From CAZAYP01 sp964489425 [NCBI: uncultured Verrucomicrobiota bacterium] (GTDB lineage Bacteria > Verrucomicrobiota > Kiritimatiellia > RZYC01): a stretch of 64,000 nt of DNA. The stretch is taken from positions 1 through 64,000 of the forward strand of contig CAZAYP010000004.1 in the NCBI GenBank assembly GCA_964489425.1, in the 5' to 3' direction. Made by a program: the position numbers and the translations under genes. A model generated the notes under the pieces. The model made no database searches and was not told where the DNA came from. It saw only the letters and a program-made list of their open reading frames with translations. Positions 9,225-16,217 of the stretch are shown piece after piece (position 1 is the stretch's first letter; every line of letters begins with the position of its first letter).

Positions 9225-10209
9225 GATCCTTTTCGATGACAACCACCTCCTGGCCATTAACAAGCCCGCAGGGCTGCTGACCCAGCCGGCCGGCGGGGAA
9301 TCTGACAGCGCCGAGTTCCGCGCCAAATCCTGGCTCAAAACCAAGTATGCCAAGCCCGGCAACGTGTTCCTGCATGCGGTGCACCGGCTGGACCGCGAGG
9401 TCAGCGGGATCGTGCTGCTGGCGCGCACGTCCAAGGCGCTCTCACGGCTTAACGCCGCCATGCGCCAGCGCGCGGTGCGCAAAACCTATCTTGCGCTCAC
9501 GACCAGCCGGCCGCCGGCCGACCAAGGCACGCTCGAGCACCATCTGGCGCATGGGTCACACCAGGCCCGGGTGGTGGCTGCGGCCGAAGGACAGGCGGCG
9601 CGGCTGGAGTACCGCGTGGCAGGCCAGGTCAACGGCTGCTGGGCATGGGAAATCGAATTGGAAACCGGCCGTTATCACCAAATCCGCGCGCAGTTGGCGG
9701 CCGTAGGCTGCCCCATCGTGGGCGACCGCAAATATGGCAGCCCGGATCCGTTGCGCCCCGGTCAGATCGCGCTGCACCATTACCGCATGGCCTTCCCCCA
9801 CCCGGTCGGCGGGGCCACCGTGACCCTTATCGCGCCGCCGCCAACCGGCTTCCGGATACCCGCTTCCCAGGAAGCCACGCCCTGCCGCTGCATGGCGCCG
9901 CCGTTCCGCGCCGAGGACTTCAACGGCACCCGAATTGGCGTCGATGAATCCAACGGCCGGTACGGAGACGTTGACGTGGAAACGTGCCGTGCCTGCGGCA
10001 GCCGCTGGCTGCGCTATTTTGTCGAGTACGAAGCGTTCCCGCGATCCGGACGTTGGTACCGCGGCCGGTTGACGGACGAGTTGGCGGCCAGCATCCGGGC
10101 AGAGTCGGCCGCGCGGATCCTGGAAACCCTGGACTGGTACTGGGCCGGCGGCAGCTTTTTTGATTCGGCGGGCTTCCGGACCTCCGGCCCGCTCAACACC
10201 GGGTTATAG
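9211..10209 (+). CDS. RluA-family pseudouridine synthase fused to a Cys-containing C-terminal domain
   Basis: The first 220 residues are an RluA-type pseudouridine synthase: NHLLAINKPAGLLTQP, the catalytic HRLDREVSGIVLLAR (Asp in HRLDR), TYLAL, and GRYHQIRAQLAAVGCPIVGD. The last ~110 residues form a separate unit starting TPCRCMAPPFRAEDFNGTRIG, then ETCRACGSRWLRYFVEYE, GRWYRG and WYWAGGSFF. Its CxC and CxxC pairs could bind zinc. I believe this unit exists as a stand-alone uncharacterised family elsewhere, but I could not check. ATG 9211 is chosen because it begins just before the conserved ELEILFDDNHLLAI. The gene overlaps the methyltransferase, so two RNA-modification enzymes are coupled. 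The role of the C-terminal domain is unknown. Confidence 0.82.
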   Translation: MAELEILFDDNHLLAINKPAGLLTQPAGGESDSAEFRAKSWLKTKYAKPGNVFLHAVHRLDREVSGIVLLARTSKALSRLNAAMRQRAVRKTYLALTTSRPPADQGTLEHHLAHGSHQARVVAAAEGQAARLEYRVAGQVNGCWAWEIELETGRYHQIRAQLAAVGCPIVGDRKYGSPDPLRPGQIALHHYRMAFPHPVGGATVTLIAPPPTGFRIPASQEATPCRCMAPPFRAEDFNGTRIGVDESNGRYGDVDVETCRACGSRWLRYFVEYEAFPRSGRWYRGRLTDELAASIRAESAARILETLDWYWAGGSFFDSAGFRTSGPLNTGL

Positions 10210-10218
10210 GTGGCGGCC

Positions 10219-10572
10219 ATGGCATTTGCCGTAAAAATCGTCGGGTTGTCCCGGCTGGGCGGCCAACCCCTGTTCAGCATGGAGCCGCCGTGGTGGCCCG
10301 CGCGCGAACTGCAGCAGGATCCCCGGTTCAAGCGAACCGCCGGCGACCCGGGATACCTGGATTTCGCCGCCGAGATGAGTATCGCGGAAGCGCGGGAACT
10401 GCACGCCCGGCTGCGGCCGCGGTCCGGCCAGGGGGTCTTTGCGGATCCGGACTGGCAGGCGATCATCCAGCCCATGCGCCAGCAACTGGACGCCTGGCTG
10501 AGCGGGCCCCCGGCCGACTGCGCCGGGGTGCGGGTTGAAGTGTACGAGTGGGAGTCCGGGTATTCCGAATAA
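10219..10572 (+). CDS. Hypothetical protein, 117 residues
   Basis: A small soluble protein starting 9 bases after the RluA fusion, probably in the same transcript. It has no signal peptide, membrane segment or recognised motif. Visible features are a Pro/Trp-rich stretch (MEPPWWPARELQQDPRF), a helical middle (EARELHARLRP) and an acidic, Tyr/Trp-containing end (VYEWESGYSE). ATG 10219 is chosen over GTG 10210 without strong evidence. Tight linkage to the fusion protein suggests a shared function, but nothing in the sequence names it. Confidence 0.6.
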   Translation: MAFAVKIVGLSRLGGQPLFSMEPPWWPARELQQDPRFKRTAGDPGYLDFAAEMSIAEARELHARLRPRSGQGVFADPDWQAIIQPMRQQLDAWLSGPPADCAGVRVEVYEWESGYSE

Positions 10573-10574
10573 AA

Positions 10575-10606
10575 AAAGGGACGCCGCCTTGCGGCGGCAT
10601 CCCTTT
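10575..10606 (-). terminator. Intrinsic terminator of the EF-hand gene, shared with the convergent gene
   Basis: A 14-bp stem with one C-A mismatch (10575-10588 with 10593-10606) and a 4-base loop. On the minus strand it runs directly into seven T residues, the classic intrinsic terminator form for the gene ending at 10648. On the plus strand it follows the stop at 10572 but has only TTT after it. A second hairpin (CGCGGCT/AGCCGCG, 10613-10629) lies between it and the EF-hand stop. Confidence 0.85.
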
Positions 10607-10647
10607 ACGCAGCGCGGCTAAAAGCCGCGGCATTCTTAAAATGCTAT

Positions 10648-10947
10648 TTATTGAGCGGGTGCGGGTTCCACTGCGGCTTCAGCGGCCGGGGCTTCTTCAA
10701 CCACGACGAACTCTTCAGCCACCAGGACGCCGTCGGTATTGGCATCCTTGCTGCCGAACGCCGCCTTGCTGTCTTCGCTGTCGCCAAACACTACGACGTA
10801 TTCAGCGTAGGTGACTTGCCCGTTCGCATCCTGATCGATTTCCACGAAGGTCTTGCTGGGCGCCGGGGCCGCCATATCCTGGGCCACGCTCATCCCGCAC
10901 AGTGCCACCGCGAAAACCGCAACAGAAACGACTACGAACAACTTCAT
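10648..10947 (-). CDS. Secreted EF-hand protein
   Basis: A 99-residue protein with an N-terminal signal peptide (about MKLFVVVSVAVFAVALC to VAQ at residue 23). Two EF-hand calcium loops follow: DQDANGQVTYAE and DANTDGVLVAEE, with Asp at positions 1, 3, 5 and Glu at 12. The tail is acidic and Ala/Pro/Val-rich. A Cys at residue 17 raises the option of a lipoprotein, but no clean lipobox is seen. The start is preceded by AGGAGAAGAAGGA. The gene has its own promoter (11052-11081), a folded leader and a strong terminator, so it is a single-gene unit. It likely binds calcium in the periplasm or outside the cell; partner unknown. Confidence 0.8.
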   Translation of the reverse strand: MKLFVVVSVAVFAVALCGMSVAQDMAAPAPSKTFVEIDQDANGQVTYAEYVVVFGDSEDSKAAFGSKDANTDGVLVAEEFVVVEEAPAAEAAVEPAPAQ

Positions 10948-10983
10948 TCCTTCTTCTCCTACCCTATTTCAGGCCACCTGGCT

Positions 10984-11024
10984 CCTGCCCCTTTGGCAGG
11001 CGCCTGACACCTGAATCATGATTC
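10984..11024 (-). other. Palindrome-rich leader of the EF-hand gene
   Basis: The ~100-base leader between the predicted promoter and the EF-hand start has several inverted repeats in a row: CCTGCC/GGCAGG with a 5-base loop (10984-11000), the palindrome CAGGCGCCTG (10997-11006), and the palindrome GAATCATGATTC (11013-11024). The first two share bases, so alternative folds are possible. The repeats may be mRNA structure or a protein-binding site. Confidence 0.4.
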
Positions 11025-11051
11025 GTTTTTAATCCGATCATGAATAGAAAA

Positions 11052-11081
11052 AATATACTGAAGCGTCCGGCGCAAGGTCAA
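11052..11081 (-). promoter_or_regulatory. Sigma70-type promoter of the EF-hand gene
   Basis: On the minus strand, TTGACC (11076-11081) and TATATT (11052-11057) are separated by 18 bases. This would give a leader of about 100 bases before the ATG at 10947. Confidence 0.55.
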
Positions 11082-11167
11082 GCCCGGACCGGACAATATT
11101 TTGGCCGCCCAAATCGCGGTTTGCGTTGGACAAGGCCGGTTGAAACCGATACATGATGATAAAGTAA

Positions 11168-11920
11168 ATGAGAATAGCTGGCGTTATACCGGCGCGCTGG
11201 GGATCCACCCGGTTTCCAGGTAAAAGCTTGGCGCTGATCGCGGGACAACCGCTGGTGCTGCGCGTGCTGGCGCGCGCCCGCCAGGCCCGCACCCTGACCG
11301 ATCTCATCGTGGCCACGGATGACCCCCGGATCGCCGCCGTCGTGGAGGCGGCCGGAGGCAACGCGGTCATGACCGCGCCGGATCACCCGTCCGGCACGGA
11401 CCGCATTGCCGAGGCCCTGGCCGGCCGCCACGCCGACGTGGCCATCAACATCCAGGGCGACGAACCCCTGGTTGATCCGGCGCTGATCGACGCGGTGGCC
11501 CAAACCCTGGCTGGCGATCCCGCCTGGGACATGGCCACGGCGGCGGAACCCATCACGAACCCGGCCGACCTGGCCAACCCGTCCGTGGTCAAGGTGGTAT
11601 GGGGCGCGGCCAGGCAGGCGTTGTATTTTTCCCGGGCCGCCATCCCGTTTGAGCGCGACCCCAAGCCCTGGCCGCCGGGCGCGCCGCCGCGGCATTGGCG
11701 GCATGTCGGGATCTACGGGTACCAACGCCGGTTCCTCGAGCGCCTGGTCAAGGAACCCCCTTGCCTGCTGGAAGAAATGGAAAAGCTGGAGCAACTGCGC
11801 GCCTTGTCCCTGGGCGCCCGCATGAAAGTTCTGCCCACTGCGGCCGGCGCTCCGGGCGTGGACACGCCAGCCGACGTGGCCACCGTGGAAGCCCTGCTCA
11901 AAGAGAAAGGACTGGCCTGA
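11168..11920 (+). CDS. kdsB: 3-deoxy-manno-octulosonate cytidylyltransferase (CMP-Kdo synthetase)
   Basis: Activates Kdo with CTP to CMP-Kdo for the LPS inner core. The 250-residue length matches KdsB. The N-terminal nucleotide-binding signature reads IPARWGSTRFPGKSLA, followed by VATDDPRI, HPSGTDRIAE and NIQGDEPLVDP, all hallmarks of this family. Further on, YFSRAAIPFERD and WRHVGIYGYQRRFL fit the KdsB fold. It begins a co-directional ten-gene series ending at metK, with kdsA 13 bases downstream. Kdo pathway genes for the isomerase (KdsD) and phosphatase (KdsC) are not between them, so they must be elsewhere. Confidence 0.95.
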   Translation: MRIAGVIPARWGSTRFPGKSLALIAGQPLVLRVLARARQARTLTDLIVATDDPRIAAVVEAAGGNAVMTAPDHPSGTDRIAEALAGRHADVAINIQGDEPLVDPALIDAVAQTLAGDPAWDMATAAEPITNPADLANPSVVKVVWGAARQALYFSRAAIPFERDPKPWPPGAPPRHWRHVGIYGYQRRFLERLVKEPPCLLEEMEKLEQLRALSLGARMKVLPTAAGAPGVDTPADVATVEALLKEKGLA

Positions 11921-11933
11921 CGCCGGCCGTACC

Positions 11934-12767
11934 ATGATGGAAAAACCAAGGCAGATCAAGATTGGCCACGTTGTCCTGGGAGGCGCGCGGCCGCTGGTGT
12001 TGATTGCCGGGCCCTGCGTCATCGAGAGCCGGGCCATGTGCCTGGACCTTGCGGGCCGCTTGGCGCGGCTGGCGCGGGCCGAAGATATCCCCTTGATATT
12101 CAAGGCCTCTTACGACAAGGCCAACCGGACCTCCCACCGCGCGTTCCGCGGGCCTGGCTTGGCCGCGGGGCTGGCGATCCTGGCGGAAGTCAAGGCGCGC
12201 TACGGCCTGCCCATCCTGGTGGACGTGCACCAAGTGTCCGAGGTGGCGCCGGCGGCCAGGGTGGCGGACCTGCTCCAACTGCCCGCGTTTCTCTGCCGCC
12301 AGACAGACCTCGTGCTGGCCCTGGGGGCGTCCGGGAAAGCGGTGAACATCAAGAAAGGACAGTTCCTGGCGCCGGAAGACCTCCAGCATGTCATCGCCAA
12401 GATCGAAAGCACCGGCAACCGGCAGATCGTGCTGACCGAACGCGGTGCCAGCTTCGGCTACCACAACCTGGTGGCCGACATGCGCAGCCTGCTGATCATG
12501 AGAGAGTTCGGGTACCCGGTCATCTTCGACGCCACGCACAGCGTGCAGCGGCCCGGAGGCGCCGACGGCCGCACCGGCGGGGATGGCCGCTGGGCGCCGG
12601 CGCTGGCGCGCGCCGCCGTAGCCACGGGATGCGACGGGGTATTCATGGAAACCCATGTCCAACCTGAAAAAGCCTTGTCGGACAGGGACAATGCGATTAC
12701 ATTCTCACGGATTAAGAAAATCTGGCGGCAACTGCGAGCGATCGATGCGGTGGTTCGAAAAGGATGA
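11934..12767 (+). CDS. kdsA: 2-dehydro-3-deoxyphosphooctonate aldolase (Kdo-8-P synthase)
   Basis: Condenses phosphoenolpyruvate with arabinose 5-phosphate to Kdo-8-phosphate. The 277 residues carry the family marks: LIAGPCVIESRAM, FKASYDKANRTSHRAFRGPGL, PILVDVHQ, LQLPAFLCRQTDL, GKAVNIKKGQFLAPED and LTERGASFGYHNLVADMRSL. The usual metal-site segments near PVIFDATHSVQRPGG and FMETHVQPEKALSD are present; the normally conserved SDGPN reads SDRDN here. ATG 11934 is followed at once by a second ATG. It sits between kdsB and the lpt genes, so Kdo synthesis is physically joined to LPS export. Confidence 0.95.
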   Translation: MMEKPRQIKIGHVVLGGARPLVLIAGPCVIESRAMCLDLAGRLARLARAEDIPLIFKASYDKANRTSHRAFRGPGLAAGLAILAEVKARYGLPILVDVHQVSEVAPAARVADLLQLPAFLCRQTDLVLALGASGKAVNIKKGQFLAPEDLQHVIAKIESTGNRQIVLTERGASFGYHNLVADMRSLLIMREFGYPVIFDATHSVQRPGGADGRTGGDGRWAPALARAAVATGCDGVFMETHVQPEKALSDRDNAITFSRIKKIWRQLRAIDAVVRKG

Positions 12768-12771
12768 CACC

Positions 12772-13218
12772 ATGTTAAAATACATCAGCAAAATGGGGGT
12801 GGTGGCCGGCGTGTGGCTGCTTGCCGCCCTGCTTGCGGGCGGCCAGAACGAGGCCGGCAAAACGCTGCAAGGGTTCCAGGTGCCGGAATACGACGAGCAA
12901 GGCAACCTCAAATCCCAGTTGTTCGGCGATTACGCGGAAATCCTGCCCGATGGCAGCGTGCAGATCACGAACCTGCGCATCGAGGCTTACGAGAAGGGGC
13001 AGAAGGCCATGGAGGTCACGGCGCCCGCCTGCCTCTACAATGAGCGCACCAAGCAGGCCACGTCCGACACGGATATCAAGATCGAGCGCGACAACATGAT
13101 CGTGACGGGCACGGGATTTGCCTGGGACTCGGCCCAGAACCGGATCGAGATCCAGAACAATGTCAAGGTCGTCCTGAAAAATGTACAAACGAAATTAAAC
13201 ACGGGAGAATCCTCATGA
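12772..13218 (+). CDS. lptC: LptC-like LPS export protein
   Basis: A 148-residue protein with one N-terminal hydrophobic segment (about 8-24) and a periplasmic beta-rich part containing YDEQGNLKSQLFGDYAEI, NLRIEAYEKG and an OstA-like strand pattern ending in NNVKVVLKN. LptC takes LPS from the LptBFG transporter and passes it to LptA. Sequence similarity within this family is low, so the call relies on size, topology and position directly before lptA and lptB. ATG 12772 is preferred over the longer upstream frame because it starts just before the membrane anchor and 4 bases after kdsA. It overlaps lptA by 4 bases. Confidence 0.75.
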   Translation: MLKYISKMGVVAGVWLLAALLAGGQNEAGKTLQGFQVPEYDEQGNLKSQLFGDYAEILPDGSVQITNLRIEAYEKGQKAMEVTAPACLYNERTKQATSDTDIKIERDNMIVTGTGFAWDSAQNRIEIQNNVKVVLKNVQTKLNTGESS

Positions 13219-13763
13219 GGCAGGGCATCGGGCCAATGGCATGGGTGGCGCTGGCATGCGTCCTGGCGCAGGGCGCGGCAGCGCAGGAAGCCGCCCCCGC
13301 CGCGGCCGCAGTATCGATCAACGATGAGTTGGGCGCGCTGGAACAAGCCGGCGGCGTGACCATCATCACGTCCGACAAATTAACCTTCGATTACAACAAG
13401 CGCTACGCGCTGTTCGAGGGCAACGTGGTGGTCACGGACCCCAAGATGAAGTTGAACGGCCGCGTGCTGACCGTGCGCTTCGACCAGAAAAACGAGGTGG
13501 AATCGATCATCGCCAAGGGCGATGTGCGCATCCAGATGCAGGACAAACATTCCGAGTCGGCCCTGGCCACCTACGATGTCGCGCTCGGCAAGATCACCCT
13601 CGAGGGCAACCCGCGGGTCATGCGCGGACGCGACATTCTCGAAGGCGACCGGATCGTGTTCTGGCGCAACGAAAACAAGATGGTGTGCGAGCCCCGGGCG
13701 CGGCTGATCATTTTCCCCGACGAAGGCAGCAACGCGGCGCGCGGCCAACTGCTGGGAGAATAA
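13215..13763 (+). CDS. lptA: LptA/OstA-domain LPS transport protein
   Basis: A 182-residue periplasmic protein with a signal peptide (cleavage near GAAAQ, residue 24). The OstA-type beta-jellyroll is seen in ITSDKLTFDYNKRYALFEGNVVVTDPKMKLNG, later EVESIIAKGDVRIQM and ITLEGNPRVMRGRDILEGDRI. LptA forms the bridge that carries LPS across the periplasm. The ATGA overlap with lptC and the 4-base gap to lptB make co-translation very likely. LptF and LptG, the membrane partners, are not in this window. Confidence 0.85.
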   Translation: MRQGIGPMAWVALACVLAQGAAAQEAAPAAAAVSINDELGALEQAGGVTIITSDKLTFDYNKRYALFEGNVVVTDPKMKLNGRVLTVRFDQKNEVESIIAKGDVRIQMQDKHSESALATYDVALGKITLEGNPRVMRGRDILEGDRIVFWRNENKMVCEPRARLIIFPDEGSNAARGQLLGE

Positions 13764-13767
13764 CAGC

Positions 13768-14502
13768 GTGGAGGCGGACAGCTACCTGGTCCAGACCGAG
13801 CAGCTGGTTAAAACCTATCATCGCCGACGGGTGGTGGACGGGGTGGACCTGACCGTGCGCCGGGGTGAAATCGTGGGGCTCCTGGGGCCCAACGGCGCCG
13901 GCAAAACCACGAGTTTTTACATGATCGTCGGCCTGGCCCGGCCGACCGGCGGGCGCGTTTATTTCCAAGGCCGCGACGTGTCGCGCTGGCCCATGTACCG
14001 CCGGGCGCGGATGGGCATGGGGTACCTCGCCCAGGAGCCGTCCGTGTTCCGCCGCCTGACCGTGGAACAGAACGTGATGGCGATCCTGGAGACGCTCCCG
14101 CTGACCTACAAGGAGCGCAAGCAGCGCCTGGCGCAACTGCTGGACGATCTGAAAATCGCCTACGTGGCCAAACAAAAAGCCTACACCCTCAGCGGCGGCG
14201 AACGCCGCCGGCTGGAAATCACGCGCGCCCTGGTGACCAACCCGTCGCTGATCCTGCTGGACGAGCCGTTCAGCGGCGTCGACCCGCTGGCCGTGTACGA
14301 CGTGCAGCAGATCATCATTGATCTGAAGCAGCGGGGGCTGGGAATCCTGGTCACGGACCACAACGTCCGCGAGACCCTGGCGGTGGTGGACCGGGCTTAC
14401 CTGATATGCGAAGGCAAGGTGCTGCGGGAAGGCACCAGCTCATTTTTAATCAACGATCCGGTCAGTCGCGAGCTCTACCTGGGCCCGCGGTTTAGTATGT
14501 AA
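13768..14502 (+). CDS. lptB: LPS export ABC transporter ATP-binding protein
   Basis: ATPase of the LptBFG extraction machine at the inner membrane. The 244 residues have Walker A GPNGAGKTTSF, the family block MGMGYLAQEPSVFRRLTVEQNV, signature LSGGERRRLEI, Walker B LILLDEPFSGVDP and the switch His in VTDHNVRETL. These and the C-terminal end VSRELYLG are typical of LptB rather than branched-chain amino acid ATPases. The start is GTG 13768. It follows lptA closely and precedes hpf, the same local order as in many Proteobacteria, except that rpoN, which often lies between lptB and hpf there, is absent. Confidence 0.95.
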   Translation: MEADSYLVQTEQLVKTYHRRRVVDGVDLTVRRGEIVGLLGPNGAGKTTSFYMIVGLARPTGGRVYFQGRDVSRWPMYRRARMGMGYLAQEPSVFRRLTVEQNVMAILETLPLTYKERKQRLAQLLDDLKIAYVAKQKAYTLSGGERRRLEITRALVTNPSLILLDEPFSGVDPLAVYDVQQIIIDLKQRGLGILVTDHNVRETLAVVDRAYLICEGKVLREGTSSFLINDPVSRELYLGPRFSM

Positions 14503-14528
14503 CGGCGCAACCCCAACAGGAGGCAGAT

Positions 14529-14903
14529 GTGGAAATTACCGTGACCGCCCGACACATGACCATCACCGACGCGATTCGCGCCTACGCCTGCGAAAAGGTG
14601 GAGCGCGAGCTGGGCCGCATCCCGCGGATCGAAAGCGTGCACGTCATCCTGAACGTCGAGAAATACCGGCACCTGGCCGAGTTGGTGGTGCAGGCCGCGC
14701 CCCACATCCGCGTGGATGCGCGCAACGAATCCGAAGACATGTACGCCTCGCTGGACGGCGCGGTGGAGAAAGCCGCGCGCCAGATGCACAAGGTGCGCGG
14801 GAAAATCCAGAGCCACAAGATCGGCGAAGGCCTGGCCGAGGCGGAGGTCGCGCTGGAAGACGCCGCGGACCGCCAACCCGAAGGCGACGGCCAGCCCGGC
14901 TGA
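14529..14903 (+). CDS. hpf: Ribosome hibernation promoting factor / RaiA family
   Basis: A 124-residue short-form HPF. It has the beta-alpha-beta-beta-beta-alpha fold signature: ITVTARHMTITDAIRAYACEKVERE, VHVILNVEKYRHLAELVVQA, and DMYASLDGAVEKAARQMHKVRGKIQSHK. These proteins bind the 30S decoding region and inactivate ribosomes in stationary phase or stress. The long-form C-terminal dimerisation domain is missing, so a short form is expected. The start is GTG 14529, preceded by AACAGGAGGCAG, a strong ribosome binding site. It sits between lptB and hprK. Confidence 0.93.
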   Translation: MEITVTARHMTITDAIRAYACEKVERELGRIPRIESVHVILNVEKYRHLAELVVQAAPHIRVDARNESEDMYASLDGAVEKAARQMHKVRGKIQSHKIGEGLAEAEVALEDAADRQPEGDGQPG

Positions 14904-14911
14904 GCGACCCC

Positions 14912-15910
14912 ATGCCCCTGCCGCCCCAACCGCACGAAGCCCTGACGCCCCAGCCCGGGAGCCAGGCGCCAATCACCGTCGGCGATTTCTTCGCCGCCGG
15001 CCGCGACGACCTGGCCCTCAGCATCCTGGACGGGCAGGAGCACTTCGACACGGTGATCCCGGAGCAGTCCCTGAACCGGCCGGGACTGGCGCTGGCCGGG
15101 TTCATGCAGTACTTCGCCTGCCGCCGCATCCAGGTGATGGGCCTGGCGGAGACCGCCTATCTCAAGAGCCTGCCGGCGGCGGCGCGCGAGCGGCGCGTGG
15201 CGGCGGTGTGCCGCCAGCACATCCCCGCCATCGTGATGAGCCGCAACCGCCACGCCCCGGACGAGGTCCAGGCCGCGGCGCGCCGGCACAAGATCCCGCT
15301 GCTCAAGACCTCGATGATTACCAGCCGGTTCCTGAACCTGGCCACCATCCTGCTTGAGCGCCTGGCCGCGCCCAAGCTGCGCTACCAGGGCACCATGGTG
15401 GATATCTTCGGGATCGGGGTGCTGCTGGAGGGTAAGCCCGGCATCGGCAAGAGCGAGACCGCCCTGACCCTGATCGAGCGCGGGCACAGCCTGGTGGCGG
15501 ATGACATCACCCTGCTGTGCAAAAGCGACACCGGCGGGATCGTGGGCTCGGCCCTGGAAATCACCCGCTACCACATGGAAATCCGCGGCCTGGGCATTGT
15601 CCACGTGCCCAGCCTGTTCGGCGTGGCCGCCATGCGCAAGGACATGCGGCTGGACATGATCATCATGCTGCACGAGATGCACCCGGAGCTGGAGAACGAC
15701 CGCACCGGCCTGGCCCAGGAGAAACGCGACATCCTGGGCGTGCCCATCCCGTTCATCCGCCTGCCCGTGGCGCCCGGCCGCGACATGGCCAATGTGATCG
15801 AGGCGGCGGCGCTCAACCAGAAACTCAAGCTCCTCGGGCACGATGCGGCCAAGGAACTGGACGAGCGCCTGGTCGCGAGCCTCTCGCAGCGGAGACCCGG
15901 CCGGCCATGA
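14912..15910 (+). CDS. hprK: HPr kinase/phosphorylase
   Basis: Phosphorylates and dephosphorylates the regulatory Ser of HPr in response to metabolites. The 332 residues include the N-terminal MurF-like domain (LAETAYLKSLP region) and a C-terminal kinase domain with Walker A LLEGKPGIGKSETAL (about 171-185), SLVADD, the HprK family signature in EIRGLGIVHVP, and the catalytic region VPIPFIRLPVAPGRDMANVIE. It overlaps ptsH by 4 bases, so kinase and substrate are made together. In Gram-negative bacteria this enzyme usually marks a regulatory rather than sugar-transporting PTS. Confidence 0.95.
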   Translation: MPLPPQPHEALTPQPGSQAPITVGDFFAAGRDDLALSILDGQEHFDTVIPEQSLNRPGLALAGFMQYFACRRIQVMGLAETAYLKSLPAAARERRVAAVCRQHIPAIVMSRNRHAPDEVQAAARRHKIPLLKTSMITSRFLNLATILLERLAAPKLRYQGTMVDIFGIGVLLEGKPGIGKSETALTLIERGHSLVADDITLLCKSDTGGIVGSALEITRYHMEIRGLGIVHVPSLFGVAAMRKDMRLDMIIMLHEMHPELENDRTGLAQEKRDILGVPIPFIRLPVAPGRDMANVIEAAALNQKLKLLGHDAAKELDERLVASLSQRRPGRP

Positions 15911-16212
15911 TGAAACGCTGGTTCAAGGGCAAGGACGGCGCGGACGTGGTCCAGCGCGAGGTGACGATCAAAAACAAGTTCGGCATCCACGCCCGCCCGG
16001 CCGCCTTGTTCGTCAAAACCGCGGCCGCCTTCCAGGCGGACATCACCGTCGAAAAAGATGGCATGAAAGTCAATGGCAAGAGTATCATGGGGCTGTTGAC
16101 GGTGGAAGGCTACCAGGGCGCCAAGCTGGTGCTGCGCGCCGAAGGCGCGGACGCGGCCGAGGCCATTGCGGCCCTCGAAGACCTGCTGAACCATAACTTT
16201 TATGAGGACTAG
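15907..16212 (+). CDS. ptsH: Phosphocarrier protein HPr
   Basis: A 101-residue HPr. The EI-phosphorylated His is H28 in KFGIHARPAALFVKTA. The HprK target Ser is S59 in VNGKSIMGLLTVEGY. Both sites are intact, so the protein can take part in PTS phosphotransfer and in HprK-dependent regulation. It carries about 13 extra N-terminal residues compared with the usual 85-90-residue HPr. ATG 15907 overlaps the hprK stop and is followed by a second ATG. The next gene is ptsI. Confidence 0.96.
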   Translation: MMKRWFKGKDGADVVQREVTIKNKFGIHARPAALFVKTAAAFQADITVEKDGMKVNGKSIMGLLTVEGYQGAKLVLRAEGADAAEAIAALEDLLNHNFYED

Positions 16213-16217
16213 GCGGA

